Shown here: piece after piece, positions 33,985-42,951 of the stretch
Numbering within the stretch: the first letter of the stretch is position 1
Layout of the letters: each line of letters begins with the position of its first letter
Source: Chryseobacterium oncorhynchi
GTDB taxonomy: Bacteria; Bacteroidota; Bacteroidia; Flavobacteriales; Weeksellaceae
Direction: 5' to 3'
Assembly (NCBI RefSeq): GCF_002899895.1
Contig: NZ_PPEI02000010.1
Coordinates: 1 to 54,037 of the forward strand
DNA length: 54,037 bases
The notes under the pieces: generated by a model
The model's database searches: none
Seen by the model: the letters and a program-made list of their open reading frames with translations, nothing else
What the model was told of the DNA's origin: nothing
Position numbers and translations under genes: made by a program

Positions 33985-34623
33985 ATGAATTTTGTACAAA
34001 ACTTTTACGCCATGACAGATTTTATCCGATTCTTTATTCCATTTTACTTTATACTATTTTTTCTTGTTTCATTTGTAGGAATTAGTTTTACTGTTGCCAA
34101 AAGAATTGGTAAGAATCCTAATGTTCTTCCTAAAGATGATTCTGCATATGGACTTATAGGTTGGTATTTTAAACTGACTTTATTCTTCCTGTTTATGTAT
34201 ACAATTCTGTTTTTTTTATCTCCTAATATAATAGGACAGTCCTTTATAATAAGCTTTCTGGACAATGATTTCTTCCGGTATTCTGGCGTAGTTCTGATGA
34301 TTATTGCACTGATTTGGGTTTTCATAGCTCAATGGCAAATGAAAGATTCCTGGCGAATCGGAATTGATAATGATACAAAAACTGAGCTTGTCACCCAAGG
34401 TCTTTTCAGATTTTCAAGAAATCCGATATTTCTGGGAATGACTGTGAGCCTTGTAGGTTTTTTTATGGCTTTTCCAACTGTTATTGCATTGACGTTTTTA
34501 CTGATCGGTAGCATTTTAATGCAAATTCAAATCAGGCTCGAGGAAGAGTTTTTACTGAAACAACATGAACAAATATATCTTGCTTATAAAAAGAGGGTAG
34601 GACGTATGCTGGGCCTTTATTAA
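33985..34623 (+). CDS. Isoprenylcysteine carboxylmethyltransferase-family membrane protein
   Basis: The product has 212 residues; the ATG at 34012 is an alternative start. About five membrane segments are visible (FIPFYFILFFLVSFVGISF, FKLTLFFLFMYTILFFL, YSGVVLMIIALIWVFIAQW, LGMTVSLVGFFMAFPTVIAL). The conserved C-terminal SAM-binding part of the ICMT/PEMT fold follows: TQGLFRFSRNPIFLGM and RLEEEFLLKQHEQIYLAYKK. It may methylate a lipid or small hydrophobic acceptor in the inner membrane. The natural substrate of bacterial members is generally unknown. Confidence 0.83.
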   Translation: MNFVQNFYAMTDFIRFFIPFYFILFFLVSFVGISFTVAKRIGKNPNVLPKDDSAYGLIGWYFKLTLFFLFMYTILFFLSPNIIGQSFIISFLDNDFFRYSGVVLMIIALIWVFIAQWQMKDSWRIGIDNDTKTELVTQGLFRFSRNPIFLGMTVSLVGFFMAFPTVIALTFLLIGSILMQIQIRLEEEFLLKQHEQIYLAYKKRVGRMLGLY

Positions 34624-34661
34624 AAGCATCATGTTTGAAATTATTTTGCTGAACTTTTTTG

Positions 34662-34669
34662 TATCTTTG
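34662..34669 (+). promoter_or_regulatory. -7 promoter box of dapD
   Basis: TATCTTTG lies 38 bases before the dapD ATG. A TTG at 34635-34637 is 24 bases upstream of it, slightly long for the -33 element. Confidence 0.5.
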
Positions 34670-34706
34670 GCCGGTATAATTTTTCAAACTAATTTAAATA
34701 AGAAAC

Positions 34707-35519
34707 ATGTCGTTACAACAAACTATTGAAAATATCTGGGACAACAGAGAATTATTGCAGAATGAAGACAGCCAAAAGGCAATCAGAGAGGTTATTTCTT
34801 TAGTTGATAAAGGTGAACTTCGTACTGCAGAACCTACAGAAAACGGATGGCAAGTAAATGAATGGGTGAAAAAAGCTGTAGTATTGTATTTCCCGATCCA
34901 GAAAATGGAAACTATTGAAGTAGGTCCATTTGAATTTCATGATAAAATGCCTTTGAAGAGAAACTACGCTGAAAAAGGGGTGAGAGTTGTACCACATGCA
35001 GTGGCGAGAGAAGGAGCTTACATTGCTCCGGGTGTTATTTTAATGCCATCTTACGTGAACATTGGTGCTTATGTAGATTCAGGAACCATGGTAGATACTT
35101 GGGCAACTGTTGGAAGTTGTGCACAGATCGGTAAAAACGTTCACCTGAGTGGTGGTGTTGGGATCGGTGGAGTATTGGAGCCATTACAGGCTGCTCCGGT
35201 AATCATTGAAGACGATTGTTTCATTGGTTCAAGATGCATTGTTGTAGAAGGAGTTCACGTAGAAAAAGAAGCTGTATTGGGAGCAAATGTTGTATTAACA
35301 GCATCTACAAAAATTATTGACGTAACGGGAGATACACCAATCGAAATTAAAGGAAGAGTTCCTGCACGTTCTGTAGTAATCCCTGGAAGCTATACAAAGC
35401 AGTATCCGGCAGGAGAATATCAGGTTCCATGTGCATTAATCATCGGTCAGAGAAAGGAATCTACAGATAAGAAAACATCTCTGAATGATGCATTGAGAGA
35501 TAATAATGTAGCTGTTTAA
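34707..35519 (+). CDS. dapD: 2,3,4,5-tetrahydropyridine-2,6-dicarboxylate N-succinyltransferase
   Basis: The protein has 270 residues, the normal length. It transfers succinyl from succinyl-CoA to tetrahydrodipicolinate in the succinylase branch of diaminopimelate/lysine synthesis. The N-terminal helical domain (MSLQQTIENIWDNRELL) is followed by a left-handed beta-helix of hexapeptide turns (ARPG-like AREGAYIAPGVILMPSYVNI, GAYVDSGTMVDTWATVGSCA, VHLSGGVGIGGVLEPLQAAP). A C-terminal part follows (RVPARSVVIPGSYTKQYPAG). It has its own promoter. The glycan genes follow 31 bases later and may be partly cotranscribed. Confidence 0.96.
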   Translation: MSLQQTIENIWDNRELLQNEDSQKAIREVISLVDKGELRTAEPTENGWQVNEWVKKAVVLYFPIQKMETIEVGPFEFHDKMPLKRNYAEKGVRVVPHAVAREGAYIAPGVILMPSYVNIGAYVDSGTMVDTWATVGSCAQIGKNVHLSGGVGIGGVLEPLQAAPVIIEDDCFIGSRCIVVEGVHVEKEAVLGANVVLTASTKIIDVTGDTPIEIKGRVPARSVVIPGSYTKQYPAGEYQVPCALIIGQRKESTDKKTSLNDALRDNNVAV

Positions 35520-35550
35520 GATTCAATTTTTAAGCTAATACCACACAATC

Positions 35551-36720
35551 TTGAAAGAGAAATTTCTTAAAATACTTTTAAACCCTAAATATATATTTGG
35601 GGTTTATCTTATTATATCGGTTGTTACCGCAATTTCCAAATACCTTAGAGGAGATTATGCGATCAATAATTATTTGATCTTTAAAAATGTATTCTTTAAT
35701 ACCATTCATCAGAAGAATTTATTCATCCATTATCCTGATCTTTATTTTGATTTAAATCATTATGGAGTTTTCTTTAGCGCATTAATTGCTCCATTTGCAA
35801 TGATGCCCGACTGGCTGGGAATTTCCCTTTGGAATGTTGGTAATACCTTTATTTTTGTCTATGCAATTTATAAACTGCCGTTTTCAGACTCCAAAAAAGC
35901 AATTTTCGGATTGCTATGTCTTCAGGAATACATTACCGCAGCCTTAAGCTTACAGTTTAATGTAGCACTCACAGGTCTTTTATTGTTATCCGCAGTCTAT
36001 ATCTACGAAAGAAAAGAAGTAAAATCAGTAACGTCCATCTTAATAGGGATATTTGTGAAAATCTATGGAATTGTAGGCCTTACACAGTTTTTCTTTATTA
36101 AAAATAAGACTAAATTCATTCTTTCAGGAATTGTTATTGCCGCAGTGTTTTTTGCACTTCCAATGGCGTATTCAAGCCCGAAATTTGTAATTCAGTGTTA
36201 TTCAGATTGGTTTCAGTCGATTGTAGAAAAAAATAGTGAAAATCAGGTACTTGGAAATATGCAGGATATTTCATTGATGGGATTTGTCAGAAGAATTTTA
36301 GGGGATGCTTCCATTTCTAATCTTGTGTTTTTAGCATTTGGATTGCCGCTTTTTGCTCTGCCTTATATCAGAATTAAGCAATATAAGCATTACGCATTCC
36401 AATTAATGATCCTGGCGTCAACATTACTATTTTTAGTATTGTTCAGTTCCAGCTCAGAATCTCCAACATACATCATTGCAGTGGTGGGAGTTTTAATTTG
36501 GTTTTTCCTACAGAAAGAAAGAACACCGCTTATTATCGGATTACTCGTTTTTGTCATTATTTTTACATGTTTTTCAACTTCGGATCTATTTCCGAAATTT
36601 GTAAAAGAAAATTATATTATTAAATACTCCTTAAAGGCAGTACCTTGCATTGTAATTTGGCTAAGGGTAACCTACGAGCTTTTAACCAAGGATTTTGATA
36701 AAAATTACAGCCTGAATTAA
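35551..36720 (+). CDS. GT87-like (DUF2029) polyprenyl-sugar-dependent glycosyltransferase
   Basis: The product has 389 residues starting at a TTG codon (35551). No ATG occurs before residue 84, which would cut off the first membrane segments, so TTG is the likely start. There are about nine to ten membrane segments, among them FGVYLIISVVTAISKYL, FFSALIAPFAMM, ALTGLLLLSAVYIY, FILSGIVIAAVFFALPM and LIIGLLVFVIIFTCF. The first periplasmic loop with HQKNLFIHYPDLYFDLNHY matches the GT87/DUF2029 type, where a mannose-like sugar is transferred from a polyprenyl carrier. It heads a tight set with GT2, deacetylase and GT4 genes. Confidence 0.75.
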   Translation: MKEKFLKILLNPKYIFGVYLIISVVTAISKYLRGDYAINNYLIFKNVFFNTIHQKNLFIHYPDLYFDLNHYGVFFSALIAPFAMMPDWLGISLWNVGNTFIFVYAIYKLPFSDSKKAIFGLLCLQEYITAALSLQFNVALTGLLLLSAVYIYERKEVKSVTSILIGIFVKIYGIVGLTQFFFIKNKTKFILSGIVIAAVFFALPMAYSSPKFVIQCYSDWFQSIVEKNSENQVLGNMQDISLMGFVRRILGDASISNLVFLAFGLPLFALPYIRIKQYKHYAFQLMILASTLLFLVLFSSSSESPTYIIAVVGVLIWFFLQKERTPLIIGLLVFVIIFTCFSTSDLFPKFVKENYIIKYSLKAVPCIVIWLRVTYELLTKDFDKNYSLN

Positions 36721-36725
36721 TCAAT

Positions 36726-37655
36726 ATGAAGAAAATTTCAATTGTAATACCCGCCTATAACGAAGAAGGAAACGTAGCCATGATTCATCAGAAAATCAAG
36801 GAGGTTTTTGACGGGCTAAGCAACTATGACTTTGAAATCATATTTGTAAACGATGGAAGCAGAGACAATACACAGCAAAAACTGGAAGAACTTTCCAGTA
36901 GATATGATGAAGTAAAATTCATCGAATTCTCACGAAACTTTGGTCACCAGCCTGCTGTAAAAGCGGGAATGGATTGTGCTCAGGGAAATGCAGTCATCTC
37001 TATGGATGGAGATCTTCAGCATCCGCCTGAACTTATCCCTGAAATGATAAAAAAATGGGAAGAAGGGTATGATGTGGTTTTTACGGTAAGAACTTATCCC
37101 AAGGAAATTTCTTATTTTAAAAGAAAAACATCGGATCTTTTCTATAAGCTATTATCAAGCCTTTCTGATGTTAATTTAACGAAAGGAGGAGGTTCAGATT
37201 TCAGATTGATGGATGCAGCAGCAGTTGAAGTGATGCGTAAATTCAATGAAGATGATTTATTCCTGAGAGGATTAACAAGCTGGATGGGATTCAAGCAAAT
37301 CGGAATAGATTTTACAGCAGCAGAAAGACTCTATGGAAGCAGTAGTTATAATCTTAAAAAGATGTTCACCTTTGCATTCACAGGAATCACTGCATTCAGT
37401 GTAAAGCCTCTTTATCTTGCTGCTTATCTGGGTTTTTTGTTTTCAGCGATCTCAATTACTGGTTATGGAATTTATGTAATTCATTCCTTTATAGCTCACA
37501 CAGAAATCTCAGGTTGGGCATCCTTAATCATGACCATCGTGTTCTTTGGAGGACTTCAGCTGATCATCTTGGGAATTATGGGAATTTATTTGGGTAAAAT
37601 CTTTAAACAGGTGAAAGACAGGCCTAATTATATTATTAAAAACAAAAATTTTTAA
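36726..37655 (+). CDS. Family 2 glycosyltransferase, GtrB/DPM1-like
   Basis: The protein has 309 residues. The GT-A catalytic domain shows SIVIPAYNEEGNVAMIHQKI (nucleotide loop), IIFVNDGSRDNTQ, FSRNFGHQPAVKAGMD and the metal motif SMDGDLQHPPEL. Then comes GGGSDFRLMD and RLYGSSSYNLKKM. Two membrane helices close the protein (LYLAAYLGFLFSAISITGYG and WASLIMTIVFFGGLQLIILG). This layout makes polyprenyl-phosphate sugars on the cytoplasmic face, the donor type used by GT87 enzymes such as the one encoded 5 bases upstream. Hence a two-step transfer of a sugar across the membrane is likely (inference). Confidence 0.9.
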   Translation: MKKISIVIPAYNEEGNVAMIHQKIKEVFDGLSNYDFEIIFVNDGSRDNTQQKLEELSSRYDEVKFIEFSRNFGHQPAVKAGMDCAQGNAVISMDGDLQHPPELIPEMIKKWEEGYDVVFTVRTYPKEISYFKRKTSDLFYKLLSSLSDVNLTKGGGSDFRLMDAAAVEVMRKFNEDDLFLRGLTSWMGFKQIGIDFTAAERLYGSSSYNLKKMFTFAFTGITAFSVKPLYLAAYLGFLFSAISITGYGIYVIHSFIAHTEISGWASLIMTIVFFGGLQLIILGIMGIYLGKIFKQVKDRPNYIIKNKNF

Positions 37656-37656
37656 A

Positions 37657-38433
37657 ATGGTTTTATTGAGTTTTGACATTGAAGAATTTGATATGCCATT
37701 AGAGTATAAGGGTGAAATTCCCTTTGAAAAGCAAATTTCAATTTCGCAAACAGGACTAGAAAGGATCTTGAATATCCTTAAAAAATATAACGCTAAGGCT
37801 ACTTTCTTTTCTACGGTAGTCTTTGCAGAAAACAGCAAGCACCTTATTGAAAGGTTATTAAATGAAGGGCATGAATTAGCCTCACACACTTGGTTTCATT
37901 CAGAATTTGAAGAAAAACATCTGAAAGAATCAAGAGAAAAGCTGGAAGAATTATTTTCAACAAAAGTAACAGGATTAAGAATGCCGAGAATGATGCCTGT
38001 CAACGAAAAAGAAGTTGAAAAGGCCGGATATTCCTACAATTCGTCCATAAATCCTACCTTTTTACCGGGAAGATATAATAATCTAAAAGTATCGAGAACG
38101 TATTTTAAAGAAGGAAACGTAACACAGGTACCGGCATCCGTGTCTCCAAACTTCAGAATTCCTTTATTTTGGCTAAGTTTTCATAATTTCCCATTATCAT
38201 TTTACAAAAAATTGGCTGCTGATACCTTGAAAAAAGATAACTATCTGAATATCTATTTCCATCCATGGGAATTTGCAGAAATTAAAGAAGAAGCTTTTAA
38301 GCTTCCGGGTTTTACTGTAAAAAACTCAGGAAAAGATATGGTAGAAAGATTTGATTCATTTGTTGGCTGGTTGAAAGACAAAGGACATACATTCGGTACA
38401 TTTCAGGAATTTCAAAAACAAATACAACGATGA
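37657..38433 (+). CDS. Polysaccharide deacetylase (NodB-like, CE4)
   Basis: The protein has 258 residues. NodB motifs: MVLLSFDIEEFDMP (motif 1 variant with Asp-Ile-Glu-Glu in place of the common Asp-Asp), AKATFFSTVVF, GHELASHTWFHSEF (motif 2 with the two metal His), RMPRMMPVN (motif 3) and FHPWEFAEIK. There is no signal peptide, so it acts in the cytoplasm, as in DUF3473-like deacetylases of exopolysaccharide loci. It starts one base after the GT2 stop and overlaps the GT4 start by four bases, so translation is coupled. Confidence 0.87.
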   Translation: MVLLSFDIEEFDMPLEYKGEIPFEKQISISQTGLERILNILKKYNAKATFFSTVVFAENSKHLIERLLNEGHELASHTWFHSEFEEKHLKESREKLEELFSTKVTGLRMPRMMPVNEKEVEKAGYSYNSSINPTFLPGRYNNLKVSRTYFKEGNVTQVPASVSPNFRIPLFWLSFHNFPLSFYKKLAADTLKKDNYLNIYFHPWEFAEIKEEAFKLPGFTVKNSGKDMVERFDSFVGWLKDKGHTFGTFQEFQKQIQR

Positions 38434-39527
38434 AGATTGCCTTTGACGCAAAACGTTTTTTTCATAATACGTCCGGCCTGGGCAATTATTCAAGGGATCT
38501 TGTAAGAATACTTTCCGAGTATTACCCTGATCATGAATATCTACTGCTTAATAAGAATAAATCTGAGCGCGGAAAGGATATTCTGGGACGTTCTAATGTC
38601 AAATTTATTGAAACCTCTAAAGGTAAATTTTCCCGACAGTTAAAGATGGGTAAAGATGCCCAAAAGCAAGGTGCTGATATTTTCCACGGTTTATCAGGTG
38701 AACTTCCTTTGAAATGGGACCAAAAACCTATTAAAAAGATTGTTACCATTCATGATCTGATTTTTGTAAGATATCCGCAATATTATTCTTTTTTCGATAG
38801 GAAAATACACTTATGGAAGTTTAAGAAAGCTGCGAGTATGGCTGATAAAATTATTGCCATTTCAGAACAGACCAAAAGAGATATTGTTCAGTATCTAAAC
38901 GTTCCTGAAAGCAAGGTTGAAGTCATTTACCAAGGCTGTCATAAGGCTTTTAAAGAACAACAATCTACCGAGCTTATTCAGGCAGCAAAAGATAAATTTA
39001 AACTTCCTGAAAGGTTCATTCTGAATGTAGGAACCATTGAAGATCGTAAGAATCTGTTGAGCGTTGTAAAAGCAATCAATGGAACTGAAATTCCAATGGT
39101 CGTTGTAGGCAGAAAGACAAAATATTATCAGAAAATAGAAAAATTTCTGAAAAAAAATAAAATGGAAAAACAGATCATATTCCTGGAAGGAGTTTCCATG
39201 GATGAGCTGGCTGTGATCTATAAACTGGCAGATGTTTTTGTTTATCCAAGCTTTTTTGAAGGCTTTGGAATCCCTGTTATTGAGGCCCTTTTTTCAAAAA
39301 CTGTAGTCATAACAAGTAATACAAGTTGTCTTCCTGAAGCAGGAGGAAAAGACTCTGTTTACATTGATCCTAAAAATGATTTGGATATCAAAGCCAAAAT
39401 ACAATTTCTATGGGACAATGAATCTGAAAGAAAACGCCGTGAAGAAAAGGGTTTTGAGTTTGTTCAGAAATTTAATGACGAGCCAATTGCCAATGAATTG
39501 ATGAATCTTTATCAAAAAATTATCTAA
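38430..39527 (+). CDS. Family 4 glycosyltransferase
   Basis: The protein has 365 residues with a two-domain GT-B fold. The N-terminal part is MKIAFDAKRFFHNTSGLGNY and IFHGLSGELPLKWDQK, with KIVTIHDLIFVRYPQYYSFF (conserved HD). The C-terminal part is RFILNVGTIEDRKNLLSVVK, VSMDELAVIYKLADVFVYPS and the donor-binding FFEGFGIPVIEALFSKTVVI (E-x7-E). Usual substrates are nucleotide sugars such as GDP-mannose. It is the last gene of the glycan cluster. The his promoter follows at once, without a visible terminator. Confidence 0.9.
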   Translation: MKIAFDAKRFFHNTSGLGNYSRDLVRILSEYYPDHEYLLLNKNKSERGKDILGRSNVKFIETSKGKFSRQLKMGKDAQKQGADIFHGLSGELPLKWDQKPIKKIVTIHDLIFVRYPQYYSFFDRKIHLWKFKKAASMADKIIAISEQTKRDIVQYLNVPESKVEVIYQGCHKAFKEQQSTELIQAAKDKFKLPERFILNVGTIEDRKNLLSVVKAINGTEIPMVVVGRKTKYYQKIEKFLKKNKMEKQIIFLEGVSMDELAVIYKLADVFVYPSFFEGFGIPVIEALFSKTVVITSNTSCLPEAGGKDSVYIDPKNDLDIKAKIQFLWDNESERKRREEKGFEFVQKFNDEPIANELMNLYQKII

Positions 39528-39534
39528 AAAAACT

Positions 39535-39563
39535 TTGCATTTTAAAAATAAATCCTACATTTG
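39535..39563 (+). promoter_or_regulatory. his operon promoter
   Basis: TTG (39535-39537), 18 bases, TACATTTG (39556-39563): a full match to the Bacteroidota consensus. It lies 17 bases before the leader-peptide ATG, immediately after the GT4 stop codon. Confidence 0.8.
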
Positions 39564-39580
39564 CATCACAATTCAATACA

Positions 39581-39631
39581 ATGAAACCAATATTTTTAGC
39601 ATTACATCATTATTATCATCATCTCTGTTAG
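39581..39631 (+). CDS. hisL: his operon leader peptide
   Basis: The 16-codon ORF reads MKPIFLALHHYYHHLC and ends in TAG. Four of 16 codons are CAT (His), in two pairs split by two Tyr codons. It lies 17 bases downstream of the promoter box and upstream of an intrinsic terminator that precedes hisG. This is the layout of a translational attenuator: when charged tRNA-His is scarce the ribosome stalls on the His codons and the terminator should not form. It is too short for ordinary gene finders. Confidence 0.9.
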   Translation: MKPIFLALHHYYHHLC

Positions 39632-39675
39632 GCGGAATTGATTGATATATGTGTATGCTAAAATCAAAAATAATT

Positions 39676-39707
39676 AAAAACCGTCTGAGTAAATAGACGG
39701 TTTTTTT
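39676..39707 (+). terminator. his attenuator terminator
   Basis: AAAAACCGTCT and AGACGGTTTTTTT form a strong stem with loop GAGTAAAT and a T7 run. It stands between the leader peptide and hisG, 69 bases before the hisG ATG. The 45 bases between the leader stop and the stem presumably hold the competing structure; I could not single out the antiterminator with certainty. Confidence 0.85.
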
Positions 39708-39775
39708 GTTTCCTGAATTCACCTCAGAAATCTTCAATAGATCAGTTTTATTTGCTCAGACTCAACAAAGACGAA

Positions 39776-40633
39776 ATGAGTAAATTAAAAATTGCGATCC
39801 AAAAAAGCGGCCGGCTTTATGAAGAATCCTTACAGCTCCTTAAAGATTGTGGAATCCTCGTTAACAACGGGAAAGATCAGCTTAAAGTTTCCGTAGATAA
39901 CTTTCCGATGGAAATCATGTATCTCCGGAATTCAGATATTCCACAATACCTTGAAGACGGAGTGGTGGATATTGCCATTGTAGGTGAAAATCTATTGATT
40001 GAAAAGCAGAAGAACATTCAGATTGTTCAGAAGCTTGGGTTTTCAAAATGCCGCGTATCCATCGCTGTTCCAAAAGATATTGAAACCGATGATCTGGCCT
40101 ATTTTCAAGGCAAAAAAATTGCAACTTCTTATCCCAATACCCTTAGAAACTTTTTAGAAAAAGAAAGTATTACATCAGATATTCACGTTATTTCCGGTTC
40201 TGTGGAAATAGCTCCAAATATTGGTCTGGCAGATGGAATCTGTGATATTGTAAGCTCTGGCAGCACTCTATTCAAAAACGGATTGCGAGAAACTGTTACT
40301 TTACTGAAATCAGAAGCTGTTTTAGCTCAAACACCAGAATTATCGCAGGATAAAACGACTATTTTAGATAAGTTTTTATTCAGAATTAAGTCAGTTTTAA
40401 AAGCAAAGAACTCAAAATATATCCTGATGAATGTTCCCAATGATAAAATTCAAAAAATAGCAGAAGTACTTCCTGTACTGAAAAGTCCCACAGTTATTCC
40501 ATTGGCAGAAGAAGGATGGAGCAGTATTCATTCTGTGATTGATGAAGAACGTTTTTGGGAAGTCATAGATGAGCTAAAAGAAAACGGAGCACAGGATATT
40601 CTGATTATTCCAATTGATAAAATGGTTATTTAA
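39776..40633 (+). CDS. hisG: ATP phosphoribosyltransferase, long form
   Basis: First enzyme of histidine synthesis: ATP plus PRPP gives phosphoribosyl-ATP. I start at the ATG at 39776 (MSKLKIAIQKSGRLYEESL), the usual N-terminus, not the frame's earlier ATG. The protein has 285 residues, the long form with a C-terminal ACT-like regulatory domain (NSKYILMNVPNDKIQKIAEV to ILIIPIDKMVI), so no HisZ partner is needed. The PRPP-binding loop is GICDIVSSGSTLFKNGL. Long HisG enzymes are hexamers inhibited by histidine. It is the first structural gene after the attenuator. Confidence 0.96.
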   Translation: MSKLKIAIQKSGRLYEESLQLLKDCGILVNNGKDQLKVSVDNFPMEIMYLRNSDIPQYLEDGVVDIAIVGENLLIEKQKNIQIVQKLGFSKCRVSIAVPKDIETDDLAYFQGKKIATSYPNTLRNFLEKESITSDIHVISGSVEIAPNIGLADGICDIVSSGSTLFKNGLRETVTLLKSEAVLAQTPELSQDKTTILDKFLFRIKSVLKAKNSKYILMNVPNDKIQKIAEVLPVLKSPTVIPLAEEGWSSIHSVIDEERFWEVIDELKENGAQDILIIPIDKMVI

Positions 40634-40643
40634 AAAAATACAA

Positions 40644-41918
40644 ATGAAAATATATAGATATCCACAACAGGAAACCTGGACTGAATTGGTAAAACGTCCA
40701 ACCCTTGAGCAGAATGAAATTTCAGAACTGATTGCTGAAATTTTTAAAAAAGTTGAAGATAATGGAGATCGGGCTTTAATAGAGTTCAATAAGAAATTTG
40801 ATAAGGCCGAAACAGAGAATATTTCTGTGACAGATGCAGAAATTGAAAAAGCAGAAAATCAAATCAGTGATGAATTAAAAATAGCAATTCAGGAGGCAAA
40901 GGAGAATATTTCTAAATTTCATACTTCTCAAGTTCCGGAAATTCAAAAGGTTGAAACTACAAAAGGAGTGGTTTGCTGGAGAGAGAATAGAGCCGTAGAG
41001 AAAGTGGGAATCTACATTCCTGGGGGAACAGCCCCTTTGTTTTCGACAGTATTAATGCTTGCTGTACCTGCAAATCTAGCCGGATGCAAAGAAATTATTC
41101 TTTGTACACCACCAGATAAAGATGGGAATATCAATCCTGCTATTTTGTATGCGGCAAAGCTTTGCGGAGTCTCAAAAATCTTTAAAACAGGTGGAGCGCA
41201 GGCTGTAGCTGCCATGGCTTTAGGAACTGAAAGTATTCCCAAGGTATACAAGATCTTCGGTCCCGGAAATCAGTTTGTGGTGGCTGCAAAAGAATATGCC
41301 CAACGTTATGGAGTCGCCATCGATATGCCGGCAGGTCCAAGCGAGGTTCTTGTAATAGCAGATGAGCAGGCGATCCCGGAATTTTGTGCAGCAGACCTTC
41401 TTTCACAGGCAGAACACGGAAGTGATAGTCAGGTTGTATTTCTTACGACTGATCTTAAAGTTTTTGATGAGACAATTAGTGCTGTTGGAAAGCAAATCAG
41501 AGACTTACCTAGGAATGAATTTGCAAATCAATCGCTTGAAAATAGCAGCTTTATAGTAATGAATAGTCTTGAAGAAGCTGTTGAATTCAGTAATCTTTAT
41601 GCTCCGGAACACCTCATTTTAGCGATCAATGATTTTGAAAAATATATTCCGATGATTCAAAATGCAGGGTCTGTTTTCCTTGGAAACTATTCCTGTGAAA
41701 GTGCCGGAGATTATGCCAGCGGAACCAATCACACGCTTCCTACCAATGCCTACGCAAGAAATTACAGCGGAGTATCTCTAGATAGTTTTGTAAAGAAAAT
41801 AACGTTTCAACACTTATCAAAGGAGGGACTTCAGAATCTAGGAAAAACAATAGAAATAATGGCAGAAGCAGAAGGTCTGTTTGCCCACAAAAATGCAGTA
41901 TCAATCAGATTAAAATAA
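40644..41918 (+). CDS. hisD: Histidinol dehydrogenase
   Basis: The protein has 424 residues from the ATG at 40644 (MKIYRYPQQETWTELVKRP); the frame's earlier ATG lies inside the hisG end. It oxidises histidinol to histidine in two NAD-dependent steps with zinc. Visible: KVGIYIPGGTAPLFSTVLML, TGGAQAVAAMALGTE, FGPGNQFVVAAKEYAQRYG, the zinc-binding/catalytic LLSQAEHGSDSQVVFLTT and the late loop SAGDYASGTNHTLPTNAYAR. It is ten bases downstream of hisG. Confidence 0.97.
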   Translation: MKIYRYPQQETWTELVKRPTLEQNEISELIAEIFKKVEDNGDRALIEFNKKFDKAETENISVTDAEIEKAENQISDELKIAIQEAKENISKFHTSQVPEIQKVETTKGVVCWRENRAVEKVGIYIPGGTAPLFSTVLMLAVPANLAGCKEIILCTPPDKDGNINPAILYAAKLCGVSKIFKTGGAQAVAAMALGTESIPKVYKIFGPGNQFVVAAKEYAQRYGVAIDMPAGPSEVLVIADEQAIPEFCAADLLSQAEHGSDSQVVFLTTDLKVFDETISAVGKQIRDLPRNEFANQSLENSSFIVMNSLEEAVEFSNLYAPEHLILAINDFEKYIPMIQNAGSVFLGNYSCESAGDYASGTNHTLPTNAYARNYSGVSLDSFVKKITFQHLSKEGLQNLGKTIEIMAEAEGLFAHKNAVSIRLK

Positions 41919-41923
41919 TAAAA

Positions 41924-42949
41924 ATGAATACAATAAGTATCAATAATTTAGTAAGAGAAAATATATTAAAATTACAGCCTTATATCAGTTTTAGGGACCA
42001 TAATCAATTTAATAATCCTGCCTTTTTAGATGCCAATGAAAGTCCTTTTGGAGAATGTAACCGCTATCCGGATTCAACGCAGAGAAAGCTTAAAAACAGA
42101 TTATCAGAGCTTAAAGATGTTTCCCCATCACAGATTGCAATAGGAAACGGAAGTGACGAACTGATTGATTTAATCATTAAGATTTTTTGCGAACCTAAAA
42201 AAGACTCCATTCTGATGATGAACCCGTCGTTTGCCATGTATGGTTTTTATGCTACCATTAATGAAAACAAGGTTTTACAGATTAATCTGGATGAAAATTT
42301 TGATATTGTAAAAGACGATTTTTTAAGAATTGTAAAAGAGCAGCCCATTAAGGTTTTCTTTCTGTGCTCCCCCAATAATCCTACTGGAAATAGTGTAGAT
42401 GATATTGAATTCTATCTTCAGAATTTTGATGGAATTGTTGTGGTAGACGAAGCCTACATCGAATTTTCCGGAAAGAAGTCAAGTCTGGAACTTTTGGCTA
42501 AATACCCCAATCTTATTGTTCTTCAGACCTTTTCAAAAGCATGGGGAATTGCAGGTGCAAGAGTGGGAATGGCTTATGCTTCGGAAGAGATCATTAAACT
42601 GATCAATACGGTAAAAGCCCCTTACAATGTCAACGTATTAAGTCAGGAATTAATTTTAAAAACATTGGATGAAGAAACTAAGCTTCAGGAAAATGTAAGT
42701 AAAATTTTGAAAGAAAAAGAATGGTTACAGGAACAATTTAAAGATATCGAATGTATTGCAAAGGTATTTCCAACGGACGCCAATTTCTTTTTAATTAAAA
42801 TGAAAGATGTAGGGAAAGTATACGAAATGATGCTTGAGCAGGAAATCTTAACCAGCAGAAGAGATCCGGCTATTCCGGGATGCATCAGAATTAATGTAGG
42901 AAATCGTCAGGACAATGAAAAGCTGATCAATCTTTTAAAAAACATATAA
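41924..42949 (+). CDS. hisC: Histidinol-phosphate aminotransferase
   Basis: The protein has 341 residues, a fold-type I PLP enzyme. It converts imidazole-acetol phosphate and glutamate to histidinol phosphate. Landmarks are [17 protein letters not shown] (substrate loop), [18 protein letters not shown] (PLP phosphate), [25 protein letters not shown] and the Schiff-base lysine in [20 protein letters not shown], then a C-terminal Arg in PGCIRINVG. It lies five bases after hisD. Confidence 0.96.
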   Translation: MNTISINNLVRENILKLQPYISFRDHNQFNNPAFLDANESPFGECNRYPDSTQRKLKNRLSELKDVSPSQIAIGNGSDELIDLIIKIFCEPKKDSILMMNPSFAMYGFYATINENKVLQINLDENFDIVKDDFLRIVKEQPIKVFFLCSPNNPTGNSVDDIEFYLQNFDGIVVVDEAYIEFSGKKSSLELLAKYPNLIVLQTFSKAWGIAGARVGMAYASEEIIKLINTVKAPYNVNVLSQELILKTLDEETKLQENVSKILKEKEWLQEQFKDIECIAKVFPTDANFFLIKMKDVGKVYEMMLEQEILTSRRDPAIPGCIRINVGNRQDNEKLINLLKNI

Positions 42950-42951
42950 GA

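Noticed and set aside
37524-37889. 121-codon minus-strand ORF across the GT2/deacetylase junction
   Set aside because: It is antisense to two well-supported genes.
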